A stretch of 64,000 bases of DNA from Neorhizobium tomejilense (GCA_002968845.1 PVBG01000003.1:62001-126000), one strand, 5' to 3'. Positions 28,353 to 37,901 are shown, counted from the stretch's first letter. The notes: a model not told the origin generated them from the sequence alone. Translations and numbers: made by a program.

Positions 28353-29630
28353 TTGAATGCGAGTGGCGTTTTGAGGGCGGATCTAAAGGCAAGCGCAGCG
28401 ACGGCCTGCGGCGGAAGCCTGCAGAGTTTTTTTGCGCGAATCGCTTGCGCGGTTCTTCTTTTGGCAACCTTCGCCGCGACCCTTCCCCTGAGTTCCGCCC
28501 GCGCTACGCCGCAGCCGCCGCTTCTCGCCTTCAGCGCGCGGGTCGCCGGCGACGAAGCGCGCACCCGGATCGTTATCGAGTTCGAGAAAAAGCCGGAATT
28601 CTCCGTCCATTACGTCGCCGCGCCGGAACGGGTGATCGTCGACCTGCCGGCGACCGCCTTCGGGTTCCCCGCCGAGGATCTGGCCGCGCGTGGTCTCTTC
28701 AAGGACATCCGCTACGGCGCGATGGGTGAGTCGAGCGCCCGCATCGTGCTGACCGCCAAGAGGCCGGTGAAACTGTCGATCGCCGAGGTCCAATCGAACG
28801 ACAACGGCAGCTACAGGCTGGTCCTGGATGCGGAAATGGCCTCCAGGGAGGTTTTTGCCGATCTGGTGAAGACCCAGAACTGGGCGACCCCGACGGCGGC
28901 GGTTCCGGACGCGCTGGCGATGGCCGAGAAGGACAATGTCTTTACGGTTGCTGTCGATGCCGGGCACGGCGGGATCGATGCCGGCGCGACGGGGGCGGGC
29001 ACCAAGACGCCGGAAAAGACCATCACGCTTGCGTTCGCCAAGACGCTTGCCGAACGATTGAACAAGGTCGAGGGTATCAAGGCCGTCCTGACCCGCGACG
29101 ACGACACGTTTCTTTCGCTCTCCGAGCGCGTGACGCTCGCCCGCCAGGGCCACGCCGATCTCTTCGTGTCCCTGCATGCCGATACGCTCGGCCAGAAGGA
29201 CATTCGCGGCGCGACCGTCTATACGCTGTCTGACAAGGCCTCCGACCGCATGGCAGAAAACCTCGCCGCCCGCGAAAACCTGTCCGACGAGCTTGCGGGC
29301 TATACGCTCCAGAGCGGCCCGCCGGAGGTCGCCGATATCCTGCTCGACCTGACCCGTCGCGAGACCCAGGCGTTTTCGACCGCGCTCGCCACCAATGTCG
29401 TCCAGTCCTTCGAAGGGCAGATCGGGCTCATCAATAATCCCCACCGTTATGCGGGCTTCCAGGTTCTGCGCGCGCCGGACATTCCCTCCGTGCTCCTCGA
29501 ACTCGGCTTCCTGTCCAATGTCGAAGATGAAAAGCTGCTGCTGGATGAGTCGTGGCGGTCGAAGGTGATCGATCGCATGGTCGACGCCATCAAGCGCTAT
29601 CGTGCCCGTGCGATGGCGAATGGCGGCTGA
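28353..29630 (+). CDS. amiC: N-acetylmuramoyl-L-alanine amidase, AMIN domain
   Basis: Periplasmic zinc amidase that splits septal peptidoglycan in cell separation. 425 residues: signal segment (about 28-50, IACAVLLLATFAATLPLSSARA), AMIN domain (about 57-165) for septal localisation, and Amidase_3 catalytic domain (about 200-418) with DAGHGGIDAG, SLHADT and LLELGFLSN supplying metal ligands and the catalytic Glu. The frame opens with TTG at 28353, preceded by GGCGGGG; no ATG lies in frame before the signal. AmiC versus AmiB cannot be decided. mrcA follows 256 bases downstream. Confidence 0.92.
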   Translation: MNASGVLRADLKASAATACGGSLQSFFARIACAVLLLATFAATLPLSSARATPQPPLLAFSARVAGDEARTRIVIEFEKKPEFSVHYVAAPERVIVDLPATAFGFPAEDLAARGLFKDIRYGAMGESSARIVLTAKRPVKLSIAEVQSNDNGSYRLVLDAEMASREVFADLVKTQNWATPTAAVPDALAMAEKDNVFTVAVDAGHGGIDAGATGAGTKTPEKTITLAFAKTLAERLNKVEGIKAVLTRDDDTFLSLSERVTLARQGHADLFVSLHADTLGQKDIRGATVYTLSDKASDRMAENLAARENLSDELAGYTLQSGPPEVADILLDLTRRETQAFSTALATNVVQSFEGQIGLINNPHRYAGFQVLRAPDIPSVLLELGFLSNVEDEKLLLDESWRSKVIDRMVDAIKRYRARAMANGG

Positions 29631-29724
29631 TTGCCTGTGCTCCGCGTGGCGCCGGTGCCACAGGCATCGGGGAATATCGCGCGGGGGAGGGCGGACGCCG
29701 GAAATCGCATCTAAGGGCCCTATT

Positions 29725-29754
29725 TTACTCACATTCAGGCGGTTATTCGATAAT
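29725..29754 (+). promoter_or_regulatory. possible promoter upstream of the PBP gene
   Basis: TTACTC and GATAAT separated by 18 bases, in the only AT-rich part of the amidase-PBP gap, which would leave a leader of about 125 bases. Pattern match only. Confidence 0.3.
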
Positions 29755-29886
29755 CTCTCAGATGCAACGGATGGCGGAGGATCGATCCGCTTTCGCCTTG
29801 CGCTGGTGCAATCACCGTGCAAAACGCCTCTAACCATGCGATGGTGTGTTTCACGCGCCGAATGAAAGCTGAACGGTAGCTCCGAT

Positions 29887-32358
29887 ATGGTAAGATTGAT
29901 TGGTTATCTCTTTGGTTTGGCCTGCGTCCTGTTTCTGGTCGTGGCTGCCGGCGTGGGTATCTACCTCACCGGGATGACCAAGGACCTGCCGAACTACGAG
30001 GTGCTTGCCTCCTACGAGCCGCCGGTCGCCACCCGCGTGCATGCAGGCAACGGCGCTCTGATGGCGGAATACGCCCGCGAGCGGCGCCTCTTCCTGCCCA
30101 TTCAGGCGGTGCCGGACCGGGTCAAGGCGGCCTTCCTGTCCGCCGAGGACAAGAATTTCTACAGCCATCCCGGCATCGACATCACGGGTCTTGGGCGCGC
30201 CGTCCTCTCGAACCTCCAGAACCTGGGTTCCGGCCGTCGCCCCGAAGGTGCCTCGACGATCACCCAGCAGGTGGCGAAGAACTTCCTCCTCTCTGCCGAC
30301 CAGACGATCGACCGCAAGGTCAAGGAAGCGATCCTCTCTTTCCGCATCGAGCAGACCTATTCGAAGGACAAGATCCTCGAACTTTATCTGAACGAGATTT
30401 TCTTCGGTCAGAACTCCTACGGCATCGCCGGCGCAGCACTCACCTATTTCGACAAGTCGGTGACCGAGCTGACGACGGCCGAGGCCGCCTATCTTGCTGC
30501 CCTTCCGAAAGGTCCGGCCAACTACCATCCCTTCCGCCGCGAAAAGGCAGCGCTCGAGCGCCGCAACTGGGTCGTCGACCGCATGGCCGAGAACGGCTAC
30601 ATCACCCAGGCCGATGCCGAGGAGGCCAAAAAGCAGCCGCTCGGCGTCAAGCAACGCCGGACCGGCGCCCATGTTTTCGCATCGGATTATTTCTCGGAAG
30701 AAGTGCGACGCCAGATCATCGAGCGTTACGGCGACAAGTCGCTCTATGAAGGGGGGCTTTCGGTCCGCACCTCGCTCGATCCCGACCTTCAGGTCATCGC
30801 CCGCGCCGCCCTGCAGAACGGTCTGGTGGAATATGACGAGCGCCGCGGTTTCCACGGGCCGGTCACTCAGATCGCCGTGACTGGTGCCCCTGGAAGCTGG
30901 GATTGGGGGCCGGAACTTGCCAAGCAGAAGTCGCTTTCCGACGTGCCGGAATGGAAGCTCGCCGTCGTCACCGAGGTCTCGGCGAAGTCCGCCACGATCG
31001 GACTCCAACCCTCGGCGGATGCGGCCGGCAAGGTCGACGCGGCCCGTGAGACGGGTACGATCAACGGCGACGACATGAAATGGGCCTATCGGGACTCGAC
31101 CAATACCCGCAAGCCGGCGAAATCGCCGGACGGCGTGCTGAAGCCGGGCGACGTCGTTTACGTGGAGCCGATCAATCCGCAGGCCAAGACCTACAGGCTG
31201 CGCCAGCCGCCGAAGGTCCAGGGCGGTTTGGTCGCCATGGACCCGAATACGGGCCGCGTTCTCGCGATGGCCGGCGGCTTCTCCTATTCGCAATCGGAAT
31301 TCAACCGCGCCACCCAGGCAATGCGCCAGCCGGGTTCGTCGTTTAAGCCCTTCGTCTATTCGGCAGCGCTCGACAACGGCTATACGCCGGCCTCGGTCAT
31401 CCTGGACGCGCCGATCGAGATCGTCTCCGGTGGTCAGGTCTGGCGGCCGGAAAACTACGGCGGCGATTCAGGCGGCCCATCGACGCTGCGCATCGGCATC
31501 GAAAAGTCCCGCAACCAGATGACCGTGCGCCTGGCGCAGGACATGGGTATGGAGCTGGTTGCCGAATATGCCGAGCGTTTCGGCATCTACGACAAGATGC
31601 TGCCGGTGCTGGCCATGTCGCTCGGTTCCGGCGAAACGACGGTCATGCGCATGGTTTCGGCCTATGCGGTCATCGCCAATGGCGGCAAGCAGATCAAGCC
31701 GACCGTCATCGACCGCATCCAGGACCGTTACGGCAAGACCATCTTCCGTCACGAGGAGCGCGCCTGCGACGGCTGCAACTTCAATGACTGGGCCAACCAG
31801 GAAGAACCGAGCATCGTCGACAACCGCGAGCAGGTTCTCGACCCGATGACCGCCTACCAGATCACTTCGATGATGCAGGGCGTGGTCCAGCGCGGTACGG
31901 CAGCCGGCAAGATCCCAGTCAAGGATCGCGACGTCGCCGGCAAGACCGGCACCACCAATGACGAAAAGGACGCCTGGTTCGTCGGCTTCACGCCGAACCT
32001 TGTCGCCGGTCTTTATGTCGGCTTCGACACGCCGGCACCGCTCGGCCGTGCCGGCACCGGCAGCGGCCTTGCCGCACCTATTTTCGGTGAGTTCCTCGCC
32101 CAGGCTGCCAAGCTGACGCCTGCCGAAAAGTTCCACGTGCCGGACGGCATGCAGCTCGTCGCCGTCAACCGCAAGACCGGCATGGCGGCCATGGAAGGGC
32201 AGCCCGACACGATCGTCGAGGCCTTCAAGCCTGGCACCGGCCCGGCAGACGTCTTCCAGGTCATCGGCGACGGCGAATACATGACCCAGGACCAGATCTT
32301 CACCAACTCGCCCCAGGCGCAGCAGGCTGTCACCTCCGGCATGCCGGGTCTGTTCTGA
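29887..32358 (+). CDS. mrcA: penicillin-binding protein 1A, bifunctional
   Basis: Class A PBP that polymerises and cross-links peptidoglycan. 823 residues: membrane anchor (about 5-25), glycosyltransferase domain with E87 in EDKNFYSHPGID, GASTITQQVAKN and KILELYLNEIFFG, an OB-like insert (about 320-440), and the transpeptidase domain with nucleophile S484 in SSFKPF, SRN and KTGTTND. All catalytic motifs are intact. It follows the amidase gene, so two envelope enzymes are side by side. Confidence 0.97.
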   Translation: MVRLIGYLFGLACVLFLVVAAGVGIYLTGMTKDLPNYEVLASYEPPVATRVHAGNGALMAEYARERRLFLPIQAVPDRVKAAFLSAEDKNFYSHPGIDITGLGRAVLSNLQNLGSGRRPEGASTITQQVAKNFLLSADQTIDRKVKEAILSFRIEQTYSKDKILELYLNEIFFGQNSYGIAGAALTYFDKSVTELTTAEAAYLAALPKGPANYHPFRREKAALERRNWVVDRMAENGYITQADAEEAKKQPLGVKQRRTGAHVFASDYFSEEVRRQIIERYGDKSLYEGGLSVRTSLDPDLQVIARAALQNGLVEYDERRGFHGPVTQIAVTGAPGSWDWGPELAKQKSLSDVPEWKLAVVTEVSAKSATIGLQPSADAAGKVDAARETGTINGDDMKWAYRDSTNTRKPAKSPDGVLKPGDVVYVEPINPQAKTYRLRQPPKVQGGLVAMDPNTGRVLAMAGGFSYSQSEFNRATQAMRQPGSSFKPFVYSAALDNGYTPASVILDAPIEIVSGGQVWRPENYGGDSGGPSTLRIGIEKSRNQMTVRLAQDMGMELVAEYAERFGIYDKMLPVLAMSLGSGETTVMRMVSAYAVIANGGKQIKPTVIDRIQDRYGKTIFRHEERACDGCNFNDWANQEEPSIVDNREQVLDPMTAYQITSMMQGVVQRGTAAGKIPVKDRDVAGKTGTTNDEKDAWFVGFTPNLVAGLYVGFDTPAPLGRAGTGSGLAAPIFGEFLAQAAKLTPAEKFHVPDGMQLVAVNRKTGMAAMEGQPDTIVEAFKPGTGPADVFQVIGDGEYMTQDQIFTNSPQAQQAVTSGMPGLF

Positions 32359-32385
32359 TCGCTATCCGAGGTGGCAGCCTTGTCG

Positions 32386-32414
32386 GCAGGCCCGGGCTTT
32401 ACATCCGGGCTTGC
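32386..32414 (+). terminator. hairpin after the PBP gene
   Basis: Ten-base stem (GCAGGCCCGG with CCGGGCTTGC, one G-T pair) and 9-base loop, 28 bases after the mrcA stop. No T-run follows, so it is a weak terminator at best, or separates mrcA from prfB. Confidence 0.35.
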
Positions 32415-32470
32415 TGCAACTATGTCCACGGCACTTAAAACCCCAACACAAAGAGCGAAGAACAAGCGCC

Positions 32471-33602
32471 ATGCGTGCGGAAATCATCAATGTAGTCGAC
32501 GAAATCAAGCAGGCCATAAGCCTGCTGAGGAGGCATCTTTGACTGGGATCAGGCGGTAAGACGACTGGACTGGTTGAACAACAAGTCAGAGGACCCGAAC
32601 CTCTGGAACGATGCCGCCGAGGCGCAGAAACTGATGCGCGAGCGCCAGCAGCTCGACGACGGCATCAATGGCGTCAAGGCCATGGAGCAACAGCTCAACG
32701 ACAATATCGAGCTCATCGAACTCGGTGAGGAAGAGGGCGACGAAGCGATCGTCAAGGAAGCCGAGGAGGCGCTGAAGGCGCTGATGGCGGAATCCGGCCG
32801 GCGCCAGGTCGAGGCCATGCTGTCGGGCGAAGCGGATGGCAACGACACCTATGTCGAAGTCCATTCCGGCGCCGGCGGCACGGAAAGCCAGGATTGGGCG
32901 AACATGCTTCTGCGCATGTATACCCGCTGGGCCGAACGCCAGCGTTTCAAGGTCGAGCTTCTGGAAGTGCATGACGGCGAAGAAGCGGGCATCAAGTCGG
33001 CGACCATCCTCGTCAAGGGCCACAATGCCTATGGCTGGCTGAAGACCGAATCGGGCGTCCATCGCCTGGTCCGCATTTCGCCCTATGACAGCAACGCCCG
33101 CCGCCACACGTCCTTCTCGTCCATCTGGGTCTATCCGGTCATCGACGACTCGATCAACATCGAGATCAACGAAAGCGACTGCCGCATCGACACCTACCGT
33201 TCGTCGGGCGCCGGTGGCCAGCACGTCAACACGACCGACTCGGCGGTGCGCATCACGCACATGCCGTCGGGCATCGTGGTGCAGTGCCAGCAGGAACGCT
33301 CGCAGCACAAGAACAAGGCCAAGGCCTGGGACATGCTGCGTGCGCGGCTCTACGAAGCGGAGTTGAAGAAGCGCGAGGATGCGGCGAACGCCGAGGCGGC
33401 TTCCAAGTCCGAGATCGGCTGGGGCCACCAGATCCGCTCCTACGTTCTGCAGCCCTACCAGATGGTCAAGGACCTGCGCACAGGCGTGACCAGCACGGCG
33501 CCGGACGACGTGCTGGACGGAGATATCAATCCATTCATGGAAGCTGCCCTGGCGCATCGCATCAGCGGCAAGCCGGATGTGGATGTCGCTGACGTCGATT
33601 GA
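32471..33602 (+). CDS. prfB: peptide chain release factor 2, programmed +1 frameshift
   Basis: Recognises UGA and UAA and releases the peptide. The gene is in two frames: codons 1-23 from ATG 32471 end at an in-frame TGA (32540-32542); after a +1 shift translation continues [11 protein letters not shown] from 32541 to 33602, giving 376 residues. The shift site is annotated separately. The stop-codon tripeptide is at residues 203-205 and reads SPY rather than the SPF of E. coli; GGQ at 248-250 (GAGGQHVN) is intact. Calling the gene only from an internal start near 32574 would lose the N-terminus. Confidence 0.97.
32528..32543 (+). promoter_or_regulatory. prfB frameshift site
   Basis: Internal Shine-Dalgarno AGGAGG (32528-32533), 3-base spacer CAT, then CTT TGA C. 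Spacing and slippery codon match the E. coli prfB site. Low RF2 lets the ribosome slip at CTT and read through; high RF2 terminates at TGA, so the protein limits its own synthesis. Confidence 0.95.
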
Positions 33603-33619
33603 CGATCCGCGGAAGAATC

Positions 33620-33667
33620 ACAAACGAAAGCGGCCGGACCTTGCGAGGTCCGGCCGCTTTCGTTTGT
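33620..33667. terminator. bidirectional terminator, 22-base perfect stem
   Basis: Arms 33620-33641 and 33646-33667 are perfect complements around a TGCG loop, with A/T-rich outer ends (ACAAACGAAAG and CTTTCGTTTGT) that give T-rich tracts on either strand. It lies between the convergent prfB and MFS genes and can serve both. Confidence 0.85.
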
Positions 33668-33684
33668 TGGAGGAGGCGGGTGGA

Positions 33685-34889
33685 TTATTCCGCCGCGACT
33701 GCCATGGCGCCTTGGCGGCTGCGCAGCACCACGAGCGACAGCAGGAAGACCACGACCGAGCACAGCGCGATGACCGTCACCATCGGCAGCGAAGTGCCGT
33801 CGACGAACAGGCCGCCGAGGCCGATCACGACCGCCGAGGTCACGAACTGGATCGTGCCCATCATCGCCGACGCCGTGCCGGCGATCCGGCCGTGATGTTC
33901 GAGCGCCAGCACCGCCGCCGTCGGGATGACCATGCCGAGGAAGCCGTAGCCGCCAAACAGGAAGGCGGCCATCACATCGAGACGGTCGATGCCGAGCGAG
34001 GTGACGAGCGCCAGAAGGACCATCATCGTGGAATACCCGAACACCGCGCCGCGGATCACTTTCCGCAGCCCGATCTTGCGGAGAGCCAGCCGTTCAGCTG
34101 CGACATGCCGATAAAGGCAACCGCATTGCACGAGAAGACGATGCTGTAGAACGTCGGCGACAGGCCGTAATGCTCGATCAGCACGAAGGACGAATTCGCC
34201 ACGTAGATCATGTAGCTCGACATGCCGAAGGAAGCGATCAGCACCAGCCCGAGATAGTAGGGATCCCGGAGCAGCGTCCCATAGGACCTGAGCGCGCCGG
34301 CGAGGCTGCTTTCACTGCGCGCAGCCGGGAGCCGGGTCTCTTCGAGGAAGAACACTGCAACGACGGCCCCGACGGCACCCGCGCCGACCATCACCCAGAA
34401 GATCAGCCGCCAGTCGCCGAACACGGTGACGATGCTGCCGGCAAGCGGAGCGAGGATCGGCGAGACGCTGAATACCAGCATCAGCCGCGACATCAGCTGG
34501 GCCGCGGCCGGACCGGTATGCAGGTCGCGGACGATGGCGCGGGAGATGACGACGCCGGCGCAGGCGCCCATGCCCTGCAGGAACCGGAAGGCGATCAGCC
34601 ACTCGATCGAGGGCGACAGCGCGCAGCCGACCGCCCCGATGGCATAAAGTGCGAGACCGACATAGAGCGGCTTCTTGCGGCCGAACATGTCGGAGACCGG
34701 GCCGTAGACGATCTGCGAAACCGCCATGGCGGCGAAGAAGGAGATCAGGCTCGCCTGCACCTCATGGCTGTCGGCATTGAGATTGACGCTGATGGTCGGC
34801 AATGCCGGGAGATACATGTCGAGGGCGAAAAGCCCGATAGCGGAGAGCAGCCCGAGCGAAAGGGCATGCGAAGGAGCTCTGCTTTGCAT
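33685..34889 (-). pseudogene. Bcr/CflA-type MFS drug efflux pump, frameshifted
   Basis: Two frames together make one 12-helix transporter of the Bcr/CflA group. The first (34889 down to about 34072) runs from MQSRAPSHALSLGLLSAIGL with the MFS motif GPVSDMFGRKKPLY (helices 2-3) and breaks at NGWLSARSGCGK-stop; the second picks up as GLRKVIRGAVFGY and continues to 33685. Inserting one base at about 34072-34073 (TC to TTC) restores ARFGLRKV, so this is a single-base deletion. It is either a recent inactivation or a sequencing error. A TetR gene is divergent. Confidence 0.85.
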
Positions 34890-35014
34890 TTGGAAAAAAC
34901 CTTTCCCGTCACCACATCTGCCGTGGTAACGGCAGGGCGAAGACGATTATGGGAGATGAATATGAGAGCCGGCCAGCTACGGGAGAATGGGCCTAAACAA
35001 TCATGTAAATTATT

Positions 35015-35053
35015 TTGGACACAATTGTCCAATTCGTCAAGCCCCGCTATAGT
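35015..35053 (+). promoter_or_regulatory. TetR promoter with overlapping palindromic operator
   Basis: Inverted repeat TTGGACA-CAAT-TGTCCAA (35015-35032) overlaps a -35 TTGTCC (35025-35030); the -10 TATAGT is at 35048-35053 after exactly 17 bases. It lies between the divergent tetR and MFS genes and is the natural binding site for the TetR protein. The start of transcription would fall on or near the ATG at 35060. Confidence 0.6.
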
Positions 35054-35059
35054 GATGTC

Positions 35060-35716
35060 ATGAAAAATTCGTCTGCCGAACTTCCGCGCGATTACGACAC
35101 CTGGCCGCCGGCGCAGAACAAGCGCCAGGCGATCCTCAACGCTGCAGCCGATGTTTTTGCCCAGGAAGGCTTTGGCGGTGCCAGCATCGATGCGATCGCG
35201 GCAAGGGCAGGGGTATCGCGCCAGACGATCTACAATCAGCTGGGCGACAAGGATAATCTTTTCAAGGTCGTGGTCGCCGAAATCACCGACCGCTCCAGCG
35301 CCGGTTTCTTTCGCGTGCTCGATACGTTTCCCGTAGCGCCGCAGGATATCGACACCGAACTGACGCAGTTTTCGGCCCAGCTCCTGCGCAAGGCAATCTG
35401 CGACCCGAACGGCCGCTGGCTGCGCAAGGTGGTCGAAACCGAAGGCGCCCGCTTCCCCGAGCTTTTCGAAACCTGGAAGGAATACGGGCCGGGCAAGAAA
35501 TATCCGGCGATTGCGGCCCGCCTGGCGCAACTCGCTCACGGCGGTCATCTCGAGATCGACGATCCGGCGCTTGCCGCCCGCCAGTATATGGCGCTTCTGG
35601 CGGCCGACCTTCGCTACGACCAGCAGATGGGCCGCCAGACGCCGGAATCGGAAATCGACCAGATGGCGGCGAACGCCACCCGCACTTTTCTGCGCGCCTT
35701 TACACCGAAGCGCTGA
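35060..35716 (+). CDS. TetR/AcrR family transcriptional regulator
   Basis: 218 residues from ATG 35060. The helix-turn-helix domain is KRQAILNAAADVFAQEGFGGASIDAIAARAGVSRQTIYNQLGDKDNLF (about 22-69). The C-terminal domain resembles the AcrR-like C-terminal group (RKAICDPNGRWLRKVVETEGARFPEL). No Shine-Dalgarno sequence precedes the ATG. Divergent from the frameshifted MFS pump across a 170-base gap with a palindrome, so it most likely represses that pump and itself. Confidence 0.9.
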   Translation: MKNSSAELPRDYDTWPPAQNKRQAILNAAADVFAQEGFGGASIDAIAARAGVSRQTIYNQLGDKDNLFKVVVAEITDRSSAGFFRVLDTFPVAPQDIDTELTQFSAQLLRKAICDPNGRWLRKVVETEGARFPELFETWKEYGPGKKYPAIAARLAQLAHGGHLEIDDPALAARQYMALLAADLRYDQQMGRQTPESEIDQMAANATRTFLRAFTPKR

Positions 35717-35763
35717 GCCTCACGCGAGGGCAACAGGTTTCATCTGCGTGAGCTGACGCTGAG

Positions 35764-36537
35764 TCAGTTGTTGAACTGCTCGGCGAGAATCCGGTCGGAC
35801 CAGGAATGGTTGGGATCGGAGAGGATGCGGGCGGTGATTTCGGTCGATTGCGCCACCCGCACCTTCAGCACCGACTTCACCTCGGTATTGTCGGCAACCG
35901 CATTGACCGGCCGCTTCTCGGGTTCGAGGATGTGGATATCGACGCAGACGTGGTTCGGCAAAAGCGCGCCGCGCCACCGCCGCGGGCGAAATGCCGAGAC
36001 CGGCGTCATGGCGAGCAACGGCGCCTCCAGCGGCAGGATCGGCCCATGCGCCGAGAGATTGTAGGCGGTCGAACCGGCGGGCGTGGCGATCATCAGCCCG
36101 TCGCAGATCAGTTCCTCCAGCCGCACATGGCCGTCGATCTCCACCCTGAGCTTGGCCGCCTGATAGGATTGCCGGAAGAGATAGACCTCGTTGATGGCAA
36201 GGGCCACCGACGTCGAGCCATCCTCGTTGACCGTCGTCATCTTGAGCGGATGAAATTCGTTCTCGATCGATTCGGCCACCCGCTCGTGGAGTTTCTGTGC
36301 GCGATAATCGTTCATCAGGAAGCCGACCGAACCGCAGTTCATGCCATAGACGCTTTTGCCCGTATTGATCGTGTCGTGCAGCGTCTGCAGCATGAAGCCG
36401 TCGCCGCCGAGCGCGACGATCACGTCGGCTTCCGCGGTGGGCACGTTGCCGTAGAGCCTCACGAGTTCCTCCAGCGCGGATTGTGCTTCCGGGGCCGTCG
36501 AGGCGATGATGGAGAGCTTGTTCGTCTGGGACGACAT
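35764..36537 (-). CDS. nadK: NAD kinase
   Basis: Phosphorylates NAD to NADP. 257 residues from the Met at 36537 (MSSQTNKLSI). The diacylglycerol-kinase-like fold is marked by GGDG at 44-47 (IVALGGDGFML), NCGSVGFLMND and TPAGSTAYNLSAHGPILP. An open frame extends to 36579 but lacks family similarity. Convergent with the tetR gene, 47 bases apart. Confidence 0.96.
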   Translation of the reverse strand: MSSQTNKLSIIASTAPEAQSALEELVRLYGNVPTAEADVIVALGGDGFMLQTLHDTINTGKSVYGMNCGSVGFLMNDYRAQKLHERVAESIENEFHPLKMTTVNEDGSTSVALAINEVYLFRQSYQAAKLRVEIDGHVRLEELICDGLMIATPAGSTAYNLSAHGPILPLEAPLLAMTPVSAFRPRRWRGALLPNHVCVDIHILEPEKRPVNAVADNTEVKSVLKVRVAQSTEITARILSDPNHSWSDRILAEQFNN

Positions 36538-36788
36538 GAACGGGCCTTTAAGGGTGCCGCCGCCCGAGGGGCCGCGCAAGGGACGCTGAAACCATTTGAG
36601 CTAACACGAGCCTATGACAGGACCATGCCGCCCGGACGGCATTAAGTACAGGAAAAACAGGCTTTTGGACAAGCGCCTTGCGCCATCGCCGGTGAGTGAA
36701 GCAACCCAGCTCGAATGCACGCCATCTCATGTTGCGGCGATTTTCTCTTTACAGGAAGGGAAAATCTGGTAACTCCCCACTCGAAAGT

Positions 36789-36864
<76 letters not shown>

Positions 36865-36992
36865 CTTTTTTCTCTATCCGTTTCAATATGTTAGTGCGGG
36901 CTTTTAGTTCGGATACGGCGGCAATGTTGCATTTCGTGTTGCAAGCGGCTCCCCTTCATTTCCAGTGAGTTCCCCATAGCCCCGGCAAATCC

Positions 36993-37382
36993 ATGCGACA
37001 TGGGATGCAACATGAACCAAAAAAGATGCTACCGCCAGACGCCACAATGCGAACGATAATGGCAGACCTGAAAGCTCCGGCCGAATTCGTCCGGGCGGTG
37101 TTCGCGAACATGGCCGGCTATCGGCAGGACTGCCAAGTTCGACTTGCGTTGGATACTCGCGCGAGTTCTCCGGATTATCAGATAGAGTTTTTCATCTACG
37201 ACGACGTTGACGGCGAAGAAGTGGCTTTCCCTCAGACTGCAGCGGTCTTCAATGGCAGAAACCATCGAGAGGTAACTTATGATGGGACGGAACTAGCAAG
37301 GCCGTGGTCCACGAGAGCCATGACCCATTCTGAAGTTCGACAGCTTCATGGTGAGCTACGCGGCATATTTCCTGTGCCTTGA
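36993..37382 (+). CDS. hypothetical protein
   Basis: Up to 129 residues; the true start may be the Met at 37047 or 37059, since the first 18 residues look non-native and no start has a good ribosome binding site. The protein is soluble, with a beta-rich centre (VRLALDTRASSPDYQIEFFIYDDVDG). Base composition is lower in GC than the neighbouring genes. I recognise no family. It begins the small orphan block just after tRNA-Thr. Confidence 0.5.
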   Translation: MRHGMQHEPKKMLPPDATMRTIMADLKAPAEFVRAVFANMAGYRQDCQVRLALDTRASSPDYQIEFFIYDDVDGEEVAFPQTAAVFNGRNHREVTYDGTELARPWSTRAMTHSEVRQLHGELRGIFPVP

Positions 37383-37473
37383 CACGAGCGCGCGCCGTGG
37401 CAATTTGCCCTTGTCGCTGTGACTTGACGCCCGCGTATAGCCTGTCAGTTTGTGCGGATTGATGGGGGTAAAG

Positions 37474-37692
37474 ATGAAAGCCACAATGATCCTCGAAGAC
37501 GGGACTGAGTTCGCCGTTAGTCTGTCCAGGTCATCATCCAATGGAGGTTTCGCGGAGGTCGACGGCGATCCGAACTATCTTTCGGCCGCCATCGCAAGCG
37601 AAGGGGTTAAGCTTCGCAGAGAAGACGGTGAGCTCAAGAACGTGACAGTCGATGTGCTCGGCGGCCGCTTTAGAGTTCGGACCATCTCCTAA
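37474..37692 (+). CDS. small hypothetical protein (72 aa)
   Basis: 72 residues from ATG 37474, chosen because GATGGGGGTAAAG precedes it. The sequence suggests a small beta-barrel-like domain (MKATMILEDGTEFAVSLSRS, then GVKLRREDGELKNVTVDVLG). Its stop overlaps by 4 bases the stop of the convergent zinc-finger-like gene. Family not recognised. Confidence 0.55.
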   Translation: MKATMILEDGTEFAVSLSRSSSNGGFAEVDGDPNYLSAAIASEGVKLRREDGELKNVTVDVLGGRFRVRTIS

Positions 37693-37901
37693 GCCGCCCG
37701 CCTGAACCATCCGTCGAACACCTCGGCGGTCAGGTAGATGACGTTGGAGGGCCTGTCCTTGACGGGTTGCCCCTTCCTTCGAGTTCGGAACTCATCGGAT
37801 TTATGTTTGGACGAACAGAAGCGAGCGTGCTTGTTCTTTGATCCGAACACCCTCTGGCACCAGACGCACGTGCAGAGAAATCTCTTCCTGGCATCCGGCA
37901 T
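37689..37901 (-). CDS. small zinc-finger-like hypothetical protein (70 aa)
   Basis: Start at 37901 (MPDARKRFL) is chosen because GAGGAAAAATTG lies just upstream. The N-terminal half has a treble-clef-like pattern: C-T-C-x2-C (CTCVWC), then HARFCSSKH after a basic linker, giving enough Cys/His for one zinc ion. A basic tail RTRRKGQ and a hydrophobic end (VIYLTAEVFDGWFRR) follow. The overall look resembles phage-type or endonuclease-associated zinc ribbons, but no function can be assigned. Confidence 0.55.
   Translation of the reverse strand: MPDARKRFLCTCVWCQRVFGSKNKHARFCSSKHKSDEFRTRRKGQPVKDRPSNVIYLTAEVFDGWFRRAA

Noticed and set aside
32574..33602. prfB called as a 342-residue gene from an internal start
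   Set aside because: The ATG at 32471 with the AGGAGG-CAT-CTT-TGA-C site gives the full-length RF2 by +1 frameshift.
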